From: Macrococcus armenti
GTDB taxonomy: Bacteria > Bacillota > Bacilli > Staphylococcales > Staphylococcaceae
DNA: 64,000 nt
Reading direction: 5' to 3'
Assembly: GCF_020097135.1 (NCBI RefSeq)
Contig: NZ_CP083608.1
Location: 1,302,001-1,366,000 of the forward strand
This document shows positions 21,129 through 32,774 of this stretch, piece by piece (within the stretch, counting starts at the first letter, position 1; each line of letters starts with the position of its first letter). The notes beneath the pieces were generated by a model that saw only the letters and a program-made list of their open reading frames with translations, was not told where the DNA came from and did not search any database. A program made the translations under genes and the position numbers.

Positions 21129-22227
21129 TCACTTTAAATTGTCGTATCGTTATATCCTTTAAATTCTGCTCATTAATTTCTATGCCAAGTCCTGGTAATT
21201 CACTTAAATATACGTAAGGTACTTCATACGTTAAATTTCCAATATCTTTCTTAAATAATAATGGTCCTGTCAGTTCTGTCGTTTGTACGTTACGCTGACT
21301 CATTGCAACATGATACCCTGCAGCACTGCCGATTGATGACTCGACCATCGAACCAATCTGACATGGTATATGATGTGCTTCCGCATATTTAATAATATCA
21401 AGTGCACCTTTAATTCCCCCGCATTTCATCAGCTTTACATTGATGAGGTCAGTACGGATGTTTAATTGTGCAAGTTGCTTTACGTTTAATATACTTTCAT
21501 CGAACATAAGCGGTACATTCATATTGTCATACAAATAATCCATACCCTTTAAATCATCATACTTTAATGGCTGTTCAATCCACATTAAGTTTGGATACTT
21601 TAGCGAATTTACCATTTGTGCGATTCGTTTCGGTGATGTCCAGGCCTGATTACAATCAACACGAATTTCTATCGATGAATCAACATAATCCAGTATTTGT
21701 TTTAACTTTGTACAGTCGCTCGTAACCTCTCCACCAAGTTTCACTTTAATTACTTTATAACCTTCAGATAACAGTAAATCAATATCTGCTTTTAACTGTT
21801 CGAACGGTTTTACACTTAATACTTTCGCATAAGATAACTTGTCTTTAGTTTTCCCACCGAGCAATTCATAGAGTGGCAAGTTTGCTTTTTTCCCTAAAAT
21901 ATCGTGTAACGCGATATCTACTGCCGCTTTTAAAGACGGATTATTAATAATCAGCTGATCGATTTCTTCTAATATTACATTAATATTAAGCGGATTTTTA
22001 GTTATTAACGCTGGCGCAATTAAATGTTCCATCGTTTCGTACAATCCATTTACATGTTCCCCATTCACATGTTCATCAGGTACTGCTTCCCCAAAACCTG
22101 TTATTCCTTCATCCGTTTCAATCTTTAAGATAAATGCCGGCATATTCGGATAAGTTGCATAATTAATTACGAATGGTTCTTTCAATGGTAATTCGATTTG
22201 ATACCCCGTCACCTTAGTTATTTTCAC
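21112..22227 (-). CDS. Dipeptide epimerase (enolase superfamily, L-Ala-D/L-Glu type)
   Basis: 371 aa. Muconate-lactonising subgroup of the enolase superfamily: KVKLGG lysine pair, metal ligands in EIRVDCNQAW, WIEQPL and MFDESI, and the second base in NVKLMKCGG. Closest functional guess is epimerisation of L-Ala-D-Glu from peptidoglycan, or a related dipeptide; specificity is not readable. GTG 22227 was chosen because AAAGGGGG lies 6 nt upstream. It is absent at this place in S. aureus, so it is a local insertion between secDF and recJ. Confidence 0.87.
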   Translation of the reverse strand: MKITKVTGYQIELPLKEPFVINYATYPNMPAFILKIETDEGITGFGEAVPDEHVNGEHVNGLYETMEHLIAPALITKNPLNINVILEEIDQLIINNPSLKAAVDIALHDILGKKANLPLYELLGGKTKDKLSYAKVLSVKPFEQLKADIDLLLSEGYKVIKVKLGGEVTSDCTKLKQILDYVDSSIEIRVDCNQAWTSPKRIAQMVNSLKYPNLMWIEQPLKYDDLKGMDYLYDNMNVPLMFDESILNVKQLAQLNIRTDLINVKLMKCGGIKGALDIIKYAEAHHIPCQIGSMVESSIGSAAGYHVAMSQRNVQTTELTGPLLFKKDIGNLTYEVPYVYLSELPGLGIEINEQNLKDITIRQFKVSGQNE

Positions 22228-22245
22228 GTTTATCCCCCTTTGCAT

Positions 22246-22275
22246 ATTATATTTATTCTATCATTTTTTACACAA
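22246..22275 (-). promoter_or_regulatory. Probable promoter of the epimerase operon
   Basis: TTGTGT (22270-22275), 18-nt spacer, perfect TATAAT (22246-22251). Confidence 0.55.
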
Positions 22276-22315
22276 AAATTGAAAACTGAATATAATGGTA
22301 ATTAAATTTTCATAC

Positions 22316-22350
22316 AAAAAAAGACACAGAACAAAGTCTGTGTCTTTTTT
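22316..22350. terminator. Terminator of secDF
   Basis: 9-bp core stem 22322-22330 / 22337-22345, extended by A and T runs on both sides, just after the secDF stop. Confidence 0.88.
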
Positions 22351-22358
22351 AGAGATGA

Positions 22359-24650
22359 TTATACGTATATCTTCTCTTCATTCGGTTTCTTCTCTTCATA
22401 TACTACAAGTTTACCATTTGCTTTTTTCAGCTGGCGTTTCTTTAAAATACCCCAAAGTGGTACAGCAATAAAGATTGAGCTGAATACACCAGAAATTAAG
22501 CCGACAAGAAGTGCTACAGAGAAGTTGAAGATGCTTGATGCACCAAGTAACATTAACGCAATAACGACGATAATTACTGTTAATACTGTATTAATTGAAC
22601 GCGTCATCGTTTGTCGAATCGAGCTGTTAACAATATGATCGATCTGTTCAGGTGTTGTAATAACTTTTATTTTATGCAAGTTCTCACGCACACGGTCAAA
22701 CGTAACGATTGTATCGTTAATTGAGTAACCGATAATTGTAAGTACAGCAGCGATAAACGTTACATCGACTTCAAGCCTGAATATACTGAAGAACGCGATA
22801 ATTAAAAATGCATCATGAAGTAATGATAATACAGATGTTAATCCCATACGCCATTCAAATCGGAATGTAACATAAATAATGATACCAATCGATGCGATAA
22901 TGACAGATTTAATTGCATTTTTCGCAAGTTCTTTTCCGATTTCACTTGATACTGTATTGACGTTCGGCTCATGTCCATACTTTTTCGTAAATGATGATTT
23001 TAAATCATTAATTTGTTCTTTCGTTAATGGATCCTTATATTGTACTGATGCCATCTTCGGATTTTCACCGTTAACGATAACATTTTCACTCGGAATTTTT
23101 AAAGTCTCAAGTTCTTTCTTTAAATCATCTACTTTTAACGCTTGTTCACTTTTAACGTCCACTCGCGAACCACTCTTAAAGTCGATACCTAAGTTTAATC
23201 CCGTCATCAGAACGATAATGCCACCAATAATAATTGAAGCAAGTGATAATCCAAGTAATGGTTTTGCTAATTTTACAAAATTAATATGTTCCCATGCTGA
23301 CTTTAAATCCTGTACGTCTAATCCTTCTGCAAGATCATGACGATGTTTACGATTAACACCAAAGAATGAGAACTTCTTATCAAACATCCCTGAATTTACT
23401 GCAAGACGAAGTAAGAAACGTGATAAGAATACTTGCGTAACAAAAATCATAATAATACCGAGTAAGAGCATAGTAGCGAAACCTTTAACGCTACTTGTAC
23501 CAAGGAAGAATAGGACAAGTGCAGCAAGAACTGTCGTTAAGTTCGCATCTAAAATTGTTAAGAATGAAGAACTAGACCCTTTCTTAAACGCCTGTTTAAT
23601 GCTTCTTCCGATGCGTATTTCATCTTTAATACGCTCATACATAATGATGTTTGCATCTACCGCCATACCGACACCTAATACAAGCGCGGCGATACCAGGA
23701 AGTGTTAATACACCTGAAATCATATTGAAGGCAATCATTGTTAACCAAATATATGCTGATAATGAAATAACCGCAATAATACCAGGTAATCGGTAATAGA
23801 ACATCATAAATAAGAAGATTAATCCAACACCGATAGCAGATGCAAACACTGTATCATTCAGTGCATCCTGTCCGAACTGTGCTCCTACTGATGTTGAATA
23901 TACTTCTGTAAGTTTAACCGGAAGTGATCCTGAGTTTAATAAATCCGCGATTTGTTTTGCACGAATTAAACCGTCTTCACCGTTAAATCCACCTGAAATT
24001 TCAACGTTCTGGGAATTAATTTCCTGAGATACTCCAGCCGCACTTACATATTTCGGTTGTTTACCTTCTTTTTCTTTTTGTGCTTCTTTTTTGTAGCTGT
24101 CTTTACCTTCTTCAAAATCCATCCAGATTACCATTATGTTTGGATCTTGTTTAGAAATTTTCTTTGTAATATTTGCAAACTTTTCTGCAGACTTTAATTT
24201 TAACGTAACTACTGGTGCGTTACTCGTCTGATCAAAGCTTTGTTTTGCGCCACCTTGAACTAAATCTTTACCGCTGAGTAATAGTTTATCATCCGCGTCA
24301 CGAATCGATAAGTTTGCGCTTGTCGATAATATTTTTCGTGCTTCATTCTGATTTTTAACACCTGCAAGCTGAACACGAATTCTATCTTTATTCTCGATTT
24401 GTATCTTCGGTTCACTTACTCCGAGAACGTTCACACGTGATTCTAACGTCTTACTTGTTGCTTTAACAATTTCCGGTGTAATTTTATCGTCTTTTTCAAG
24501 CTTTTCAACTTTATAAAGTACTTCAAATCCACCTTGCAAGTCCAATCCAAGATTGACTTTATTCATAATATCCTTTGCCGTTACGCCCATGCTACTGAAT
24601 AATAATATTGTCAGCAGTAATAGCGCGACAACTCTGCTTCGTTTCTTCAC
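22359..24650 (-). CDS. secDF: SecD-SecF fusion, protein-export membrane protein
   Basis: 763 aa, natural SecD and SecF fused as in Bacillus and Staphylococcus. It uses proton motive force to help pull preproteins through SecYEG. Twelve membrane segments are expected. The SecD half starts with a TM and the P1 domain (LGLDLQGGFEVLYKV motif) and the SecF half repeats the pattern (LGIDFKSGSRVDV). GTG 24650 has AGGTG nearby. It has its own promoter and terminator, separate from yajC. Confidence 0.97.
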   Translation of the reverse strand: MKKRSRVVALLLLTILLFSSMGVTAKDIMNKVNLGLDLQGGFEVLYKVEKLEKDDKITPEIVKATSKTLESRVNVLGVSEPKIQIENKDRIRVQLAGVKNQNEARKILSTSANLSIRDADDKLLLSGKDLVQGGAKQSFDQTSNAPVVTLKLKSAEKFANITKKISKQDPNIMVIWMDFEEGKDSYKKEAQKEKEGKQPKYVSAAGVSQEINSQNVEISGGFNGEDGLIRAKQIADLLNSGSLPVKLTEVYSTSVGAQFGQDALNDTVFASAIGVGLIFLFMMFYYRLPGIIAVISLSAYIWLTMIAFNMISGVLTLPGIAALVLGVGMAVDANIIMYERIKDEIRIGRSIKQAFKKGSSSSFLTILDANLTTVLAALVLFFLGTSSVKGFATMLLLGIIMIFVTQVFLSRFLLRLAVNSGMFDKKFSFFGVNRKHRHDLAEGLDVQDLKSAWEHINFVKLAKPLLGLSLASIIIGGIIVLMTGLNLGIDFKSGSRVDVKSEQALKVDDLKKELETLKIPSENVIVNGENPKMASVQYKDPLTKEQINDLKSSFTKKYGHEPNVNTVSSEIGKELAKNAIKSVIIASIGIIIYVTFRFEWRMGLTSVLSLLHDAFLIIAFFSIFRLEVDVTFIAAVLTIIGYSINDTIVTFDRVRENLHKIKVITTPEQIDHIVNSSIRQTMTRSINTVLTVIIVVIALMLLGASSIFNFSVALLVGLISGVFSSIFIAVPLWGILKKRQLKKANGKLVVYEEKKPNEEKIYV

Positions 24651-24682
24651 ACTTTCACCTCGATATTCACTTTGATGTAAAA

Positions 24683-24711
24683 AGTATACATCTAATTGTT
24701 GTCCGAATCAA
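24683..24711 (-). promoter_or_regulatory. Promoter of secDF
   Basis: TTGATT (24706-24711), 17-nt spacer, TATACT (24683-24688), between yajC and secDF. Confidence 0.7.
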
Positions 24712-24719
24712 AAATAATT

Positions 24720-24992
24720 CTAGCTTAAACCTTTAATTGCCTGTTTCTCAAATGTCATTTCTGTACCTTTATTGTTAACGATAATCGTAACAACTTTGTT
24801 ATCGACAGTTTTTACAGTACCGTGTAATCCACCAATTGTAACAATTTTATCGCCTCGCTTTAAGTTTTTAAGTAAGTTCTGCTGTTCTTTCGCACGTTTT
24901 TGCTGCGGCTTAATCATAAAAAAGTAAGCGACAGCGAAAATCGCTACAAGTGGTAATAAATTTAATAGTAATGCTTGTGTTTCTGTACTCAT
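24720..24992 (-). CDS. yajC: YajC, Sec translocase accessory subunit
   Basis: 90 aa. One N-terminal membrane segment (about residues 8-27) followed by a small basic cytoplasmic domain with the family motifs FMIKPQQKRAKEQQ and LKRGDKIVTIGGLHG. It associates with SecDF. It lies 11 nt after tgt with an AGGAGG site, the usual queA-tgt-yajC order. Confidence 0.96.
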   Translation of the reverse strand: MSTETQALLLNLLPLVAIFAVAYFFMIKPQQKRAKEQQNLLKNLKRGDKIVTIGGLHGTVKTVDNKVVTIIVNNKGTEMTFEKQAIKGLS

Positions 24993-25003
24993 TGAATTGC
25001 CTC

Positions 25004-27177
<2,174 letters not shown>

Positions 27178-27179
27178 AA

Positions 27180-28193
27180 TTATTTCCTCTTTTCGTTATC
27201 ATATGGCACATTGAGATGTTCATATGCACGCACTGTTGCGACACGGCCTCGCGCAGTACGCTCAAGCAATCCTTTTTGAATTAAATAAGGTTCATAAACA
27301 TCTTCTAACGTTATACGTTCTTCACCGATAGACACTGCAATTGTCTCTAAACCTACAGGTCCTCCGTTATAACGTTCAATAATGGCATTTAATATTTTAT
27401 GGTCGATATGATCCAGCCCATATTGATCAACTTGCAATAAGTCGAGTGCGTGAGTTGTTGTTGCAATATCGATATGTCCATCATTTTTTACTTGTGCAAA
27501 GTCACGGACACGTCTTAATAAACGATTTGCAATACGAGGTGTTCCTCGACTTCTTAGTGCAATTTCATGTACTGACTGAGCATCGATCACAACATCAAAT
27601 ACATCCGCAGTACGCTTAACGATATGTGACAAGTCATTAATTTCATAATAATCCAGTCTTAAATGCACACCGAAACGATCTCTTAAAGGCGCAGATAAAC
27701 TCCCTGCTCTTGTCGTAGCACCTACTAGCGTAAATGGCGGTAAATCGATACGAATACTTCTCGCTTCCTCACCTTTACCAACAACGATATCTAAGCAGAA
27801 ATCTTCCATGGCAGGATACAGCACTTCTTCAACAACTCGGGATAATCGGTGTATCTCATCAATAAATAAAACGTCACCAGCATTTAAACTTGATAATATC
27901 GCCGCCAAGTCACCTGGTCTTTCAATAGAAGGCCCTGATGTAATTCGAATATTAACGTCCATTTCATGTGCGATAATATTTGCCAATGTCGTCTTCCCAA
28001 GACCAGGTGGTCCATATAATAACACATGGTCCAGCGATTCGTTACGTAACTTTGCAGCCTGTATAAATACATCTAAATTTTCTTTAATTTTATGTTGTCC
28101 AATATATTGTGACAGTCGCTCTGGACGTAAAGATAATTCATCTTCAATTTCTATATTGTTGATTGCGTTTATATCAACGATTCTATCATCCAA
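27180..28193 (-). CDS. ruvB: Holliday junction helicase subunit RuvB
   Basis: 337 aa AAA+ motor that drives branch migration together with RuvA. Walker [10 protein letters not shown], Walker [11 protein letters not shown], sensor [17 protein letters not shown] and a C-terminal winged helix are complete. Start TTG 28193 with AAAGGATG 7 nt upstream. It lies 15 nt after ruvA, in one operon with ruvA, queA, tgt and yajC. Confidence 0.98.
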   Translation of the reverse strand: MDDRIVDINAINNIEIEDELSLRPERLSQYIGQHKIKENLDVFIQAAKLRNESLDHVLLYGPPGLGKTTLANIIAHEMDVNIRITSGPSIERPGDLAAILSSLNAGDVLFIDEIHRLSRVVEEVLYPAMEDFCLDIVVGKGEEARSIRIDLPPFTLVGATTRAGSLSAPLRDRFGVHLRLDYYEINDLSHIVKRTADVFDVVIDAQSVHEIALRSRGTPRIANRLLRRVRDFAQVKNDGHIDIATTTHALDLLQVDQYGLDHIDHKILNAIIERYNGGPVGLETIAVSIGEERITLEDVYEPYLIQKGLLERTARGRVATVRAYEHLNVPYDNEKRK

Positions 28194-28208
28194 AAAAACA
28201 CATCCTTT

Positions 28209-28790
28209 TTATGAAACAAGCATTTGTAACCCTAGTTTTACATATTCGTCGACTGTACTGAAATTTTTACCTTTCAGTTGTTTTTCAATTTTAGTGATTT
28301 CTCGTTTTGAATATCCTAAAGCTTCAAATACGAGAACAGCTTCGTCCAGTAAGTCGTTTGAAACGTGATCAAACACATCCGTTTCATCGGTAATGACAAG
28401 CTTACCTTTTAAGTCTAATATAATTTGCCTCGCAGTTTTCTTCCCGATACCCGGAAACTTAATTAAATAGCTTTCATTCTCTGATTCAATCGCCTTAATA
28501 ATTTCCTGTGGTGTACTCGTCGCTAAAATCGCAAGTGCAGACTTCGGACCGATACCCGTAACTTTGTTCAATGAATTAAACATCGCTTTCTCTTCTTCAT
28601 CTTTAAAACCATATAGCAGTTGCGCATCTTCTCTTACGACGAGTTGTGTCTGTAACGTAACAGATGCGTTTAACATATGATTAAAACGATAAGGATTCGG
28701 CGTTAAACATTCATATCCGATGCCACCGACTTCAATTACTAAATGCGTCGGTAATACTTTTGTTATATTACCCTTTAAATAAGCGTACAT
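28209..28790 (-). CDS. ruvA: Holliday junction DNA-binding protein RuvA
   Basis: 193 aa. N-terminal OB domain ([20 protein letters not shown]), two helix-hairpin-helix motifs ([13 protein letters not shown] and [13 protein letters not shown]) and the flexible C-terminal RuvB-binding domain. AGGAGG precedes the ATG. No ruvC is present, as usual for Firmicutes. Confidence 0.97.
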   Translation of the reverse strand: MYAYLKGNITKVLPTHLVIEVGGIGYECLTPNPYRFNHMLNASVTLQTQLVVREDAQLLYGFKDEEEKAMFNSLNKVTGIGPKSALAILATSTPQEIIKAIESENESYLIKFPGIGKKTARQIILDLKGKLVITDETDVFDHVSNDLLDEAVLVFEALGYSKREITKIEKQLKGKNFSTVDEYVKLGLQMLVS

Positions 28791-28798
28791 AGAACCTC

Positions 28799-29245
28799 CT
28801 ACAAACTCATGCCCAGCAGTTTTACATCGTTTACATATTCTATTGCTGCAATCGCATCAATAAATTCATTAATTGTCATATTCACCGCTGTCGCATTGAG
28901 AGAAATTGTAATCGTTGTTTTTTCTTTAATTGGAATCGTCTGGTGTATTGTTAATACAGACCCATTATGCAGTGCGATAAATGAAAGTATTTTACTTAGT
29001 AATCCAACTTTATCATCGACCTGCATCATTATCGTAATGTTTTTCTCACGTGTCGTATCGTCCACCGGAAAAATTGTATCCTTATATTTGTAGTAAGCAC
29101 TTCTTGATAAATCAAATTGTTTTACTGCATCAAATATTGACAGTTTCGGATTTTTGTCCAGTGCATCTTTTATACGTAACGTTTTCTGTACAGATTCCGG
29201 TAAAACATCTTCACGTATTAAATAAAATTTCTTCTGTGTTGTCAT
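28799..29245 (-). CDS. pheB: ACT-domain protein (PheB/UPF0735 family)
   Basis: 148 aa. N-terminal helical part with [24 protein letters not shown] and a C-terminal ACT domain (about residues 70-145), a small-molecule-binding regulatory fold. In B. subtilis the same gene (pheB) follows obg; the original link to chorismate mutase was not upheld and the role is unknown. It lies between obg and ruvA in one probable transcript. Confidence 0.88.
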   Translation of the reverse strand: MTTQKKFYLIREDVLPESVQKTLRIKDALDKNPKLSIFDAVKQFDLSRSAYYKYKDTIFPVDDTTREKNITIMMQVDDKVGLLSKILSFIALHNGSVLTIHQTIPIKEKTTITISLNATAVNMTINEFIDAIAAIEYVNDVKLLGMSL

Positions 29246-29257
29246 TCACTACACCTT

Positions 29258-30547
29258 CTATTCAATAAATTCAAATTCCCCACGTAGAATTCTTACTATA
29301 TCACCGTTTTTAGCACCTCGTTCACGTAAAGCATCATCAATACCCATCGTACGCATTTGGCGTGCAAATCGTCTAACAGATGCATCACGTGTAAAGTCTG
29401 TCATCTTGAATAAACGCTCAATAGAGTTTCCACTCACGACATAAGCGCCATCATCATCACGTGTAATCTCAAAGTGGTCAACTGATTTTTCATGTTTGTA
29501 CATAACACGGTGTACAGCACCAGCTTCTTCATCAAGATCATAGTCAACGTCTTTCGTTTCATCTAATAAATCTGCAGTTTTATACAGTAATGTGTCGATA
29601 TTCTGATATGTTGCGGCACTTAGTTCTATAATTTCAACATCTTCTTCTAATTTAGATTTAAATTCCTGTAAATACTCTTCAGCATTTGGCATATCCATCT
29701 TATTCGCAACAATAATTTGAGGACGTCGTGCAAGTTTTTCATTATATTGTTTCAGTTCTTTGTTGATTGTCGTATAGTCCTCGTATGGATCACGTCCATC
29801 TGTTCGACCCATATCAATCATATGAATAATAACGCGTGTACGCTCAACATGTTTTAAAAATTGATGTCCAAGTCCTACACCTTCTGACGCACCTTCAATT
29901 AATCCCGGTAAATCGGCCATTACAAAACTGCGGTTATCTTTCGTCTGAACAACACCGAGATTTGGTTTAATCGTCGTAAAATGATATGCACCGATTTTCG
30001 GCTTCGCTTTTGAAACGATAGATAATAACGTTGATTTACCAACACTTGGGTAACCTACAAGCCCTACGTCTGCTAATAGTTTTAATTCTAGTGAAACTTC
30101 AATTTCTTCACCTGGTTCACCGTTCTCGCAAAAATCTGGTGCCGGGTTACTAGCTGATGCAAAGCGTGAGTTTCCTCGACCACCGCGACCACCACGTGCA
30201 ACGACAGCGCTTTGTTCATGTGTTACTAAATCCGCAATAATTTCTCCTGTTTCAGCATTTTTAATTACTGTGCCAGGTGGAACTTTAAGAATTAAATCTT
30301 TAGCACCTCTTCCGTGCATGTTACTTGTTTGTCCGTTCTCACCTTTCTCTGCTTTAAACATACGTTGAAATCTGAAGTCTAGTAACGTTCTAAGTCCCTC
30401 GTCTACCTGGAAAACGATTGAAGCTCCTTTCCCTCCATCACCACCAGCTGGTCCTCCTAGTGGAACATATTTCTCTCGGCGATATGCAACGATACCGTTA
30501 CCACCATCTCCTGCTTTTAAATTAATTTTGACCTGATCTATAAACAT
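29258..30547 (-). CDS. obg: GTPase Obg
   Basis: 429 aa. Glycine-rich Obg fold (residues 1-158, with [15 protein letters not shown] and [11 protein letters not shown]), G domain with GYPSVGKST and [10 protein letters not shown], and the C-terminal OCT domain. Essential GTPase of 50S assembly and stress control. It starts directly after the stop of the Spo0B-like gene, conserving the rpmA-spo0B-obg order of Bacillus. Confidence 0.97.
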   Translation of the reverse strand: MFIDQVKINLKAGDGGNGIVAYRREKYVPLGGPAGGDGGKGASIVFQVDEGLRTLLDFRFQRMFKAEKGENGQTSNMHGRGAKDLILKVPPGTVIKNAETGEIIADLVTHEQSAVVARGGRGGRGNSRFASASNPAPDFCENGEPGEEIEVSLELKLLADVGLVGYPSVGKSTLLSIVSKAKPKIGAYHFTTIKPNLGVVQTKDNRSFVMADLPGLIEGASEGVGLGHQFLKHVERTRVIIHMIDMGRTDGRDPYEDYTTINKELKQYNEKLARRPQIIVANKMDMPNAEEYLQEFKSKLEEDVEIIELSAATYQNIDTLLYKTADLLDETKDVDYDLDEEAGAVHRVMYKHEKSVDHFEITRDDDGAYVVSGNSIERLFKMTDFTRDASVRRFARQMRTMGIDDALRERGAKNGDIVRILRGEFEFIE

Positions 30548-31033
30548 TTAGACACCTCTTTTAATTTCATATTTGTATTCTATTAATGATTCGCTCATTT
30601 CTGTAACATTTTCAGATGCTGATTGATTGATAATATCGCCAGTTAATACAAATAATAATTCAAAACTACTATTTGATTCAAACATACTAATCGTCAACAG
30701 ACTTTTCGTCTCGATACGCGATTTGATATCTTCAAACACTCGACTGAATATTTCGGCAACGTGCTTATCATACGAACCAATTGCACTGGACAGCATATCG
30801 ATTTCAAAGTCATAATCCAATAGCTCGAATGAAACACGATGCGTAATATATACTTCTATCGTCTGCGCTAATGGTAACTTTAAAAACTGCTGTTCGGCTT
30901 TAAAAGCTGAAACGAGTGATTGGATTAAACGATCACGCGCTTCATGTTTATCAAGACGCGTATATATATCTATCAACTGCAATTGGTTCGCAAAATCATG
31001 TTTAATCTTATAATAAATATTTGTGCTGTCCAT
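30548..31033 (-). CDS. Spo0B-like protein
   Basis: 161 aa. The N-terminal helix-pair begins IKHDFANQLQLIDIYTRLDK, matching the HDxxNxLQ phosphotransfer helix of Spo0B, in which the histidine is phosphorylated. The C-terminal half resembles a degenerate kinase ATP-binding fold. The position between rpmA and obg is the Spo0B position in B. subtilis. This lineage does not sporulate, so it is either a remnant or has another role. Second ATG (31033) is preferred by spacing to AGGGGTG; first ATG is 31036. Confidence 0.75.
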   Translation of the reverse strand: MDSTNIYYKIKHDFANQLQLIDIYTRLDKHEARDRLIQSLVSAFKAEQQFLKLPLAQTIEVYITHRVSFELLDYDFEIDMLSSAIGSYDKHVAEIFSRVFEDIKSRIETKSLLTISMFESNSSFELLFVLTGDIINQSASENVTEMSESLIEYKYEIKRGV

Positions 31034-31051
31034 CATCTACACCCCTACAAT

Positions 31052-31060
31052 AGTATAACA
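31052..31060 (-). promoter_or_regulatory. Possible extended -10 promoter for spo0B-like/obg
   Basis: TGTTATACT (TGn plus TATACT at 31052-31057) upstream of the Spo0B-like gene; no good -35. Confidence 0.45.
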
Positions 31061-31106
31061 TGGAATAACACTTTGTATACGTCAGACGAACAACATTGTC
31101 TTCGTT

Positions 31107-31154
31107 AAAAAAAGGACAATGCACAAAATCAACGATAGATTCTGACGATGTCCT
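31107..31154 (-). terminator. Second hairpin with T run after rpmA
   Basis: 6-bp stem AGGACA/TGTCCT (31149-31154 / 31113-31118) with a long loop and a T run; a backup terminator or part of a leader. Confidence 0.45.
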
Positions 31155-31165
31155 CATAATGTACG

Positions 31166-31196
31166 AAAAAAAAGACTTGAGACAATTGTCCCAAGT
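31166..31196 (-). terminator. Terminator of the rplU-prp-rpmA operon
   Basis: Stem GACTTG-GACAATTGTC-CAAGTC across 31174-31196 followed on the minus strand by eight T. Confidence 0.88.
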
Positions 31197-31209
31197 CCCG
31201 TAATTCACA

Positions 31210-31494
31210 TTATTTCGCTTCAGCGTATACTGATACTTTCTTTTTGTCGCGTCCGAAACGTTCGAATTTAACAACGCCGTCGATTTTAGCGTAAAGCGTA
31301 TCATCTCCACCACGACCTACGTTTTCACCAGCGAAAATTTTAGTACCGCGTTGACGGTATAAAATTGAACCACCAGTTACGAATTGACCGTCAGCACGTT
31401 TAGCACCTAAACGTTTTGATTCAGAGTCACGACCGTTACGTGTAGAACCTACCCCTTTTTTCGATGCGAAGAATTGTAAGTTTAATTTTAACAT
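31210..31494 (-). CDS. rpmA: Ribosomal protein bL27 with cleavable N-terminus
   Basis: 94 aa. It starts [20 protein letters not shown]: the first nine residues are the extension that Firmicutes remove after LQFF to expose the mature ASKKG end near the peptidyl-transferase centre. The required protease Prp is encoded immediately upstream. Confidence 0.98.
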   Translation of the reverse strand: MLKLNLQFFASKKGVGSTRNGRDSESKRLGAKRADGQFVTGGSILYRQRGTKIFAGENVGRGGDDTLYAKIDGVVKFERFGRDKKKVSVYAEAK

Positions 31495-31504
31495 GAGTTA
31501 CACC

Positions 31505-31825
31505 TCACTTATAATTTAATTTTATATACTGTCCGTATTCTGCTTCAATCGTCTGTAGTGACACGAGCATTGCCTGAATAATGAGTTGTGCTTCTTTATT
31601 GTTCAGATCTACAACCCTTGCAGTAAAGTAACCACCATCATCTGCATAATCAATGTCCGGTCTTTCATCCGTCAAACCTAATACTGCGTTCATACTACCG
31701 AATACGACTGCCGATGCTCCTGCACAAACAAGATCTTGTCCATGTGGTGCGCTATCTGCATGACCTTCCATAGTAAACTCAGTAACTTGCCCTTCGTCAT
31801 TGACGAAGACGTTCACATTAATCAT
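31505..31825 (-). CDS. prp: Ribosomal-processing cysteine protease Prp
   Basis: 106 aa. Conserved His in GHADSAPHGQDLVCAGASA and Cys about 12 residues later form the catalytic dyad. It cuts the bL27 leader. It overlaps the rplU stop by one base (TAATG) and precedes rpmA by 10 nt, the conserved rplU-prp-rpmA operon. Confidence 0.95.
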   Translation of the reverse strand: MINVNVFVNDEGQVTEFTMEGHADSAPHGQDLVCAGASAVVFGSMNAVLGLTDERPDIDYADDGGYFTARVVDLNNKEAQLIIQAMLVSLQTIEAEYGQYIKLNYK

Positions 31826-32133
31826 TACGCGTTAATCGCTTCAATAACTAATTTCGTGTATGGTTGACGATGACCTTGTTTACGTTTGTAGTTTTTCTTT
31901 GGTTTGTATTTGAATACAGTGATTTTTTTACCGCGACCGTGTTTTTCAACTTTCGCTGTAACAGTAGCACCTTCAACTACAGGTGAACCAACTTTAACTG
32001 TTTCTCCACCAACCATTAATACTTGATCAAACGTGAATGTTGAACCTTCTTCTGCGTTTAATTTCTCAACCCAGATTTCTTGACCTTGCTCAACTTTTAA
32101 TTGTTTTCCACCAGTTTCAATAATTGCAAACAT
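31825..32133 (-). CDS. rplU: Ribosomal protein bL21
   Basis: 102 aa, with the typical [18 protein letters not shown] start and a basic [25 protein letters not shown] tail. First gene of the rplU-prp-rpmA operon, with AGGAGG upstream and a structured leader. Confidence 0.98.
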   Translation of the reverse strand: MFAIIETGGKQLKVEQGQEIWVEKLNAEEGSTFTFDQVLMVGGETVKVGSPVVEGATVTAKVEKHGRGKKITVFKYKPKKNYKRKQGHRQPYTKLVIEAINA

Positions 32134-32139
32134 ACTTGC

Positions 32140-32232
32140 ACCTCCTATTATTTATAAGTCACGCCATCTTCAGGTGGATTGCTCACTTAAACCCAAAGTT
32201 GTGCGGTTGTATGTAGCCTGAAACTACTCAAC
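32140..32232 (-). promoter_or_regulatory. rplU leader RNA (probable L21 leader)
   Basis: About 95 nt of untranslated leader between the promoter and rplU, with GC-rich complementary segments such as CCACCTGAAGATGGCGTGAC. Bacilli have an autoregulatory L21 leader at this position. I could not verify the consensus structure by eye, so the call is mainly positional. Confidence 0.55.
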
Positions 32233-32238
32233 TTCAAT

Positions 32239-32267
32239 ATAATATCATTTGTATTACTAATAGTCAA
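32239..32267 (-). promoter_or_regulatory. Promoter of the rplU operon
   Basis: TTGACT (32262-32267), 17-nt spacer, TATTAT (32239-32244), directly after the mreD stop. Confidence 0.85.
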
Positions 32268-32270
32268 TTT

Positions 32271-32774
32271 CTAATTTGAATATTTATCTAATAATTTAAG
32301 CAGTAACGGAAATACGATAACGATAAATAAAAAATTAAGTAAAAGCGTCGGAACTAAATGTGTCAATATAAACGTGAAGTACCCGGTACTAATAAAACCG
32401 AGAATCTTCATAATAATAAACATAAAATGTTCAAACAGCATAACAAAGAATAATAACAATACAATCATCATCATAATATCTTTATAGAAAACTTTAAACA
32501 ACTGATCCATAAGTAATACTGAAATAATAAAACCAAATGTATACAATCCATATATATTACCAAGATAAACGTCGCATAAAATACCTGTAAAGATACTTAG
32601 TATAAGCGCAATTTTAGGGTTTTTGTAAACGGTAAGTATCAATAAATAAATCAGAAGTAAATGTGGTATGAAATACAAATCCGTTTGAAAAATACGTAGC
32701 GGCACATATGTAGTGATTAAATTATTGAGTAAAAGCAATATAATTGCGATAACCGGATAAATCATTACCTGCAT
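32271..32774 (-). CDS. mreD: Cell-shape protein MreD
   Basis: 167 aa, almost entirely hydrophobic, with five or six membrane segments. MreD of the elongation-type wall machinery. It overlaps the mreC stop. A start nine bases later (32765) is possible. No mreB is seen in the window, in line with coccoid staphylococci that keep mreCD only. Confidence 0.9.
   Translation of the reverse strand: MQVMIYPVIAIILLLLNNLITTYVPLRIFQTDLYFIPHLLLIYLLILTVYKNPKIALILSIFTGILCDVYLGNIYGLYTFGFIISVLLMDQLFKVFYKDIMMMIVLLLFFVMLFEHFMFIIMKILGFISTGYFTFILTHLVPTLLLNFLFIVIVFPLLLKLLDKYSN

Noticed and set aside
22879-23340. 153-codon plus-strand ORF opposite secDF
   Set aside because: Shadow frame of the SecF membrane helices; no independent signals.
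27808-28368. 186-codon plus-strand ORF opposite ruvA and ruvB
   Set aside because: Antisense shadow of two conserved genes; no ribosome site or promoter.
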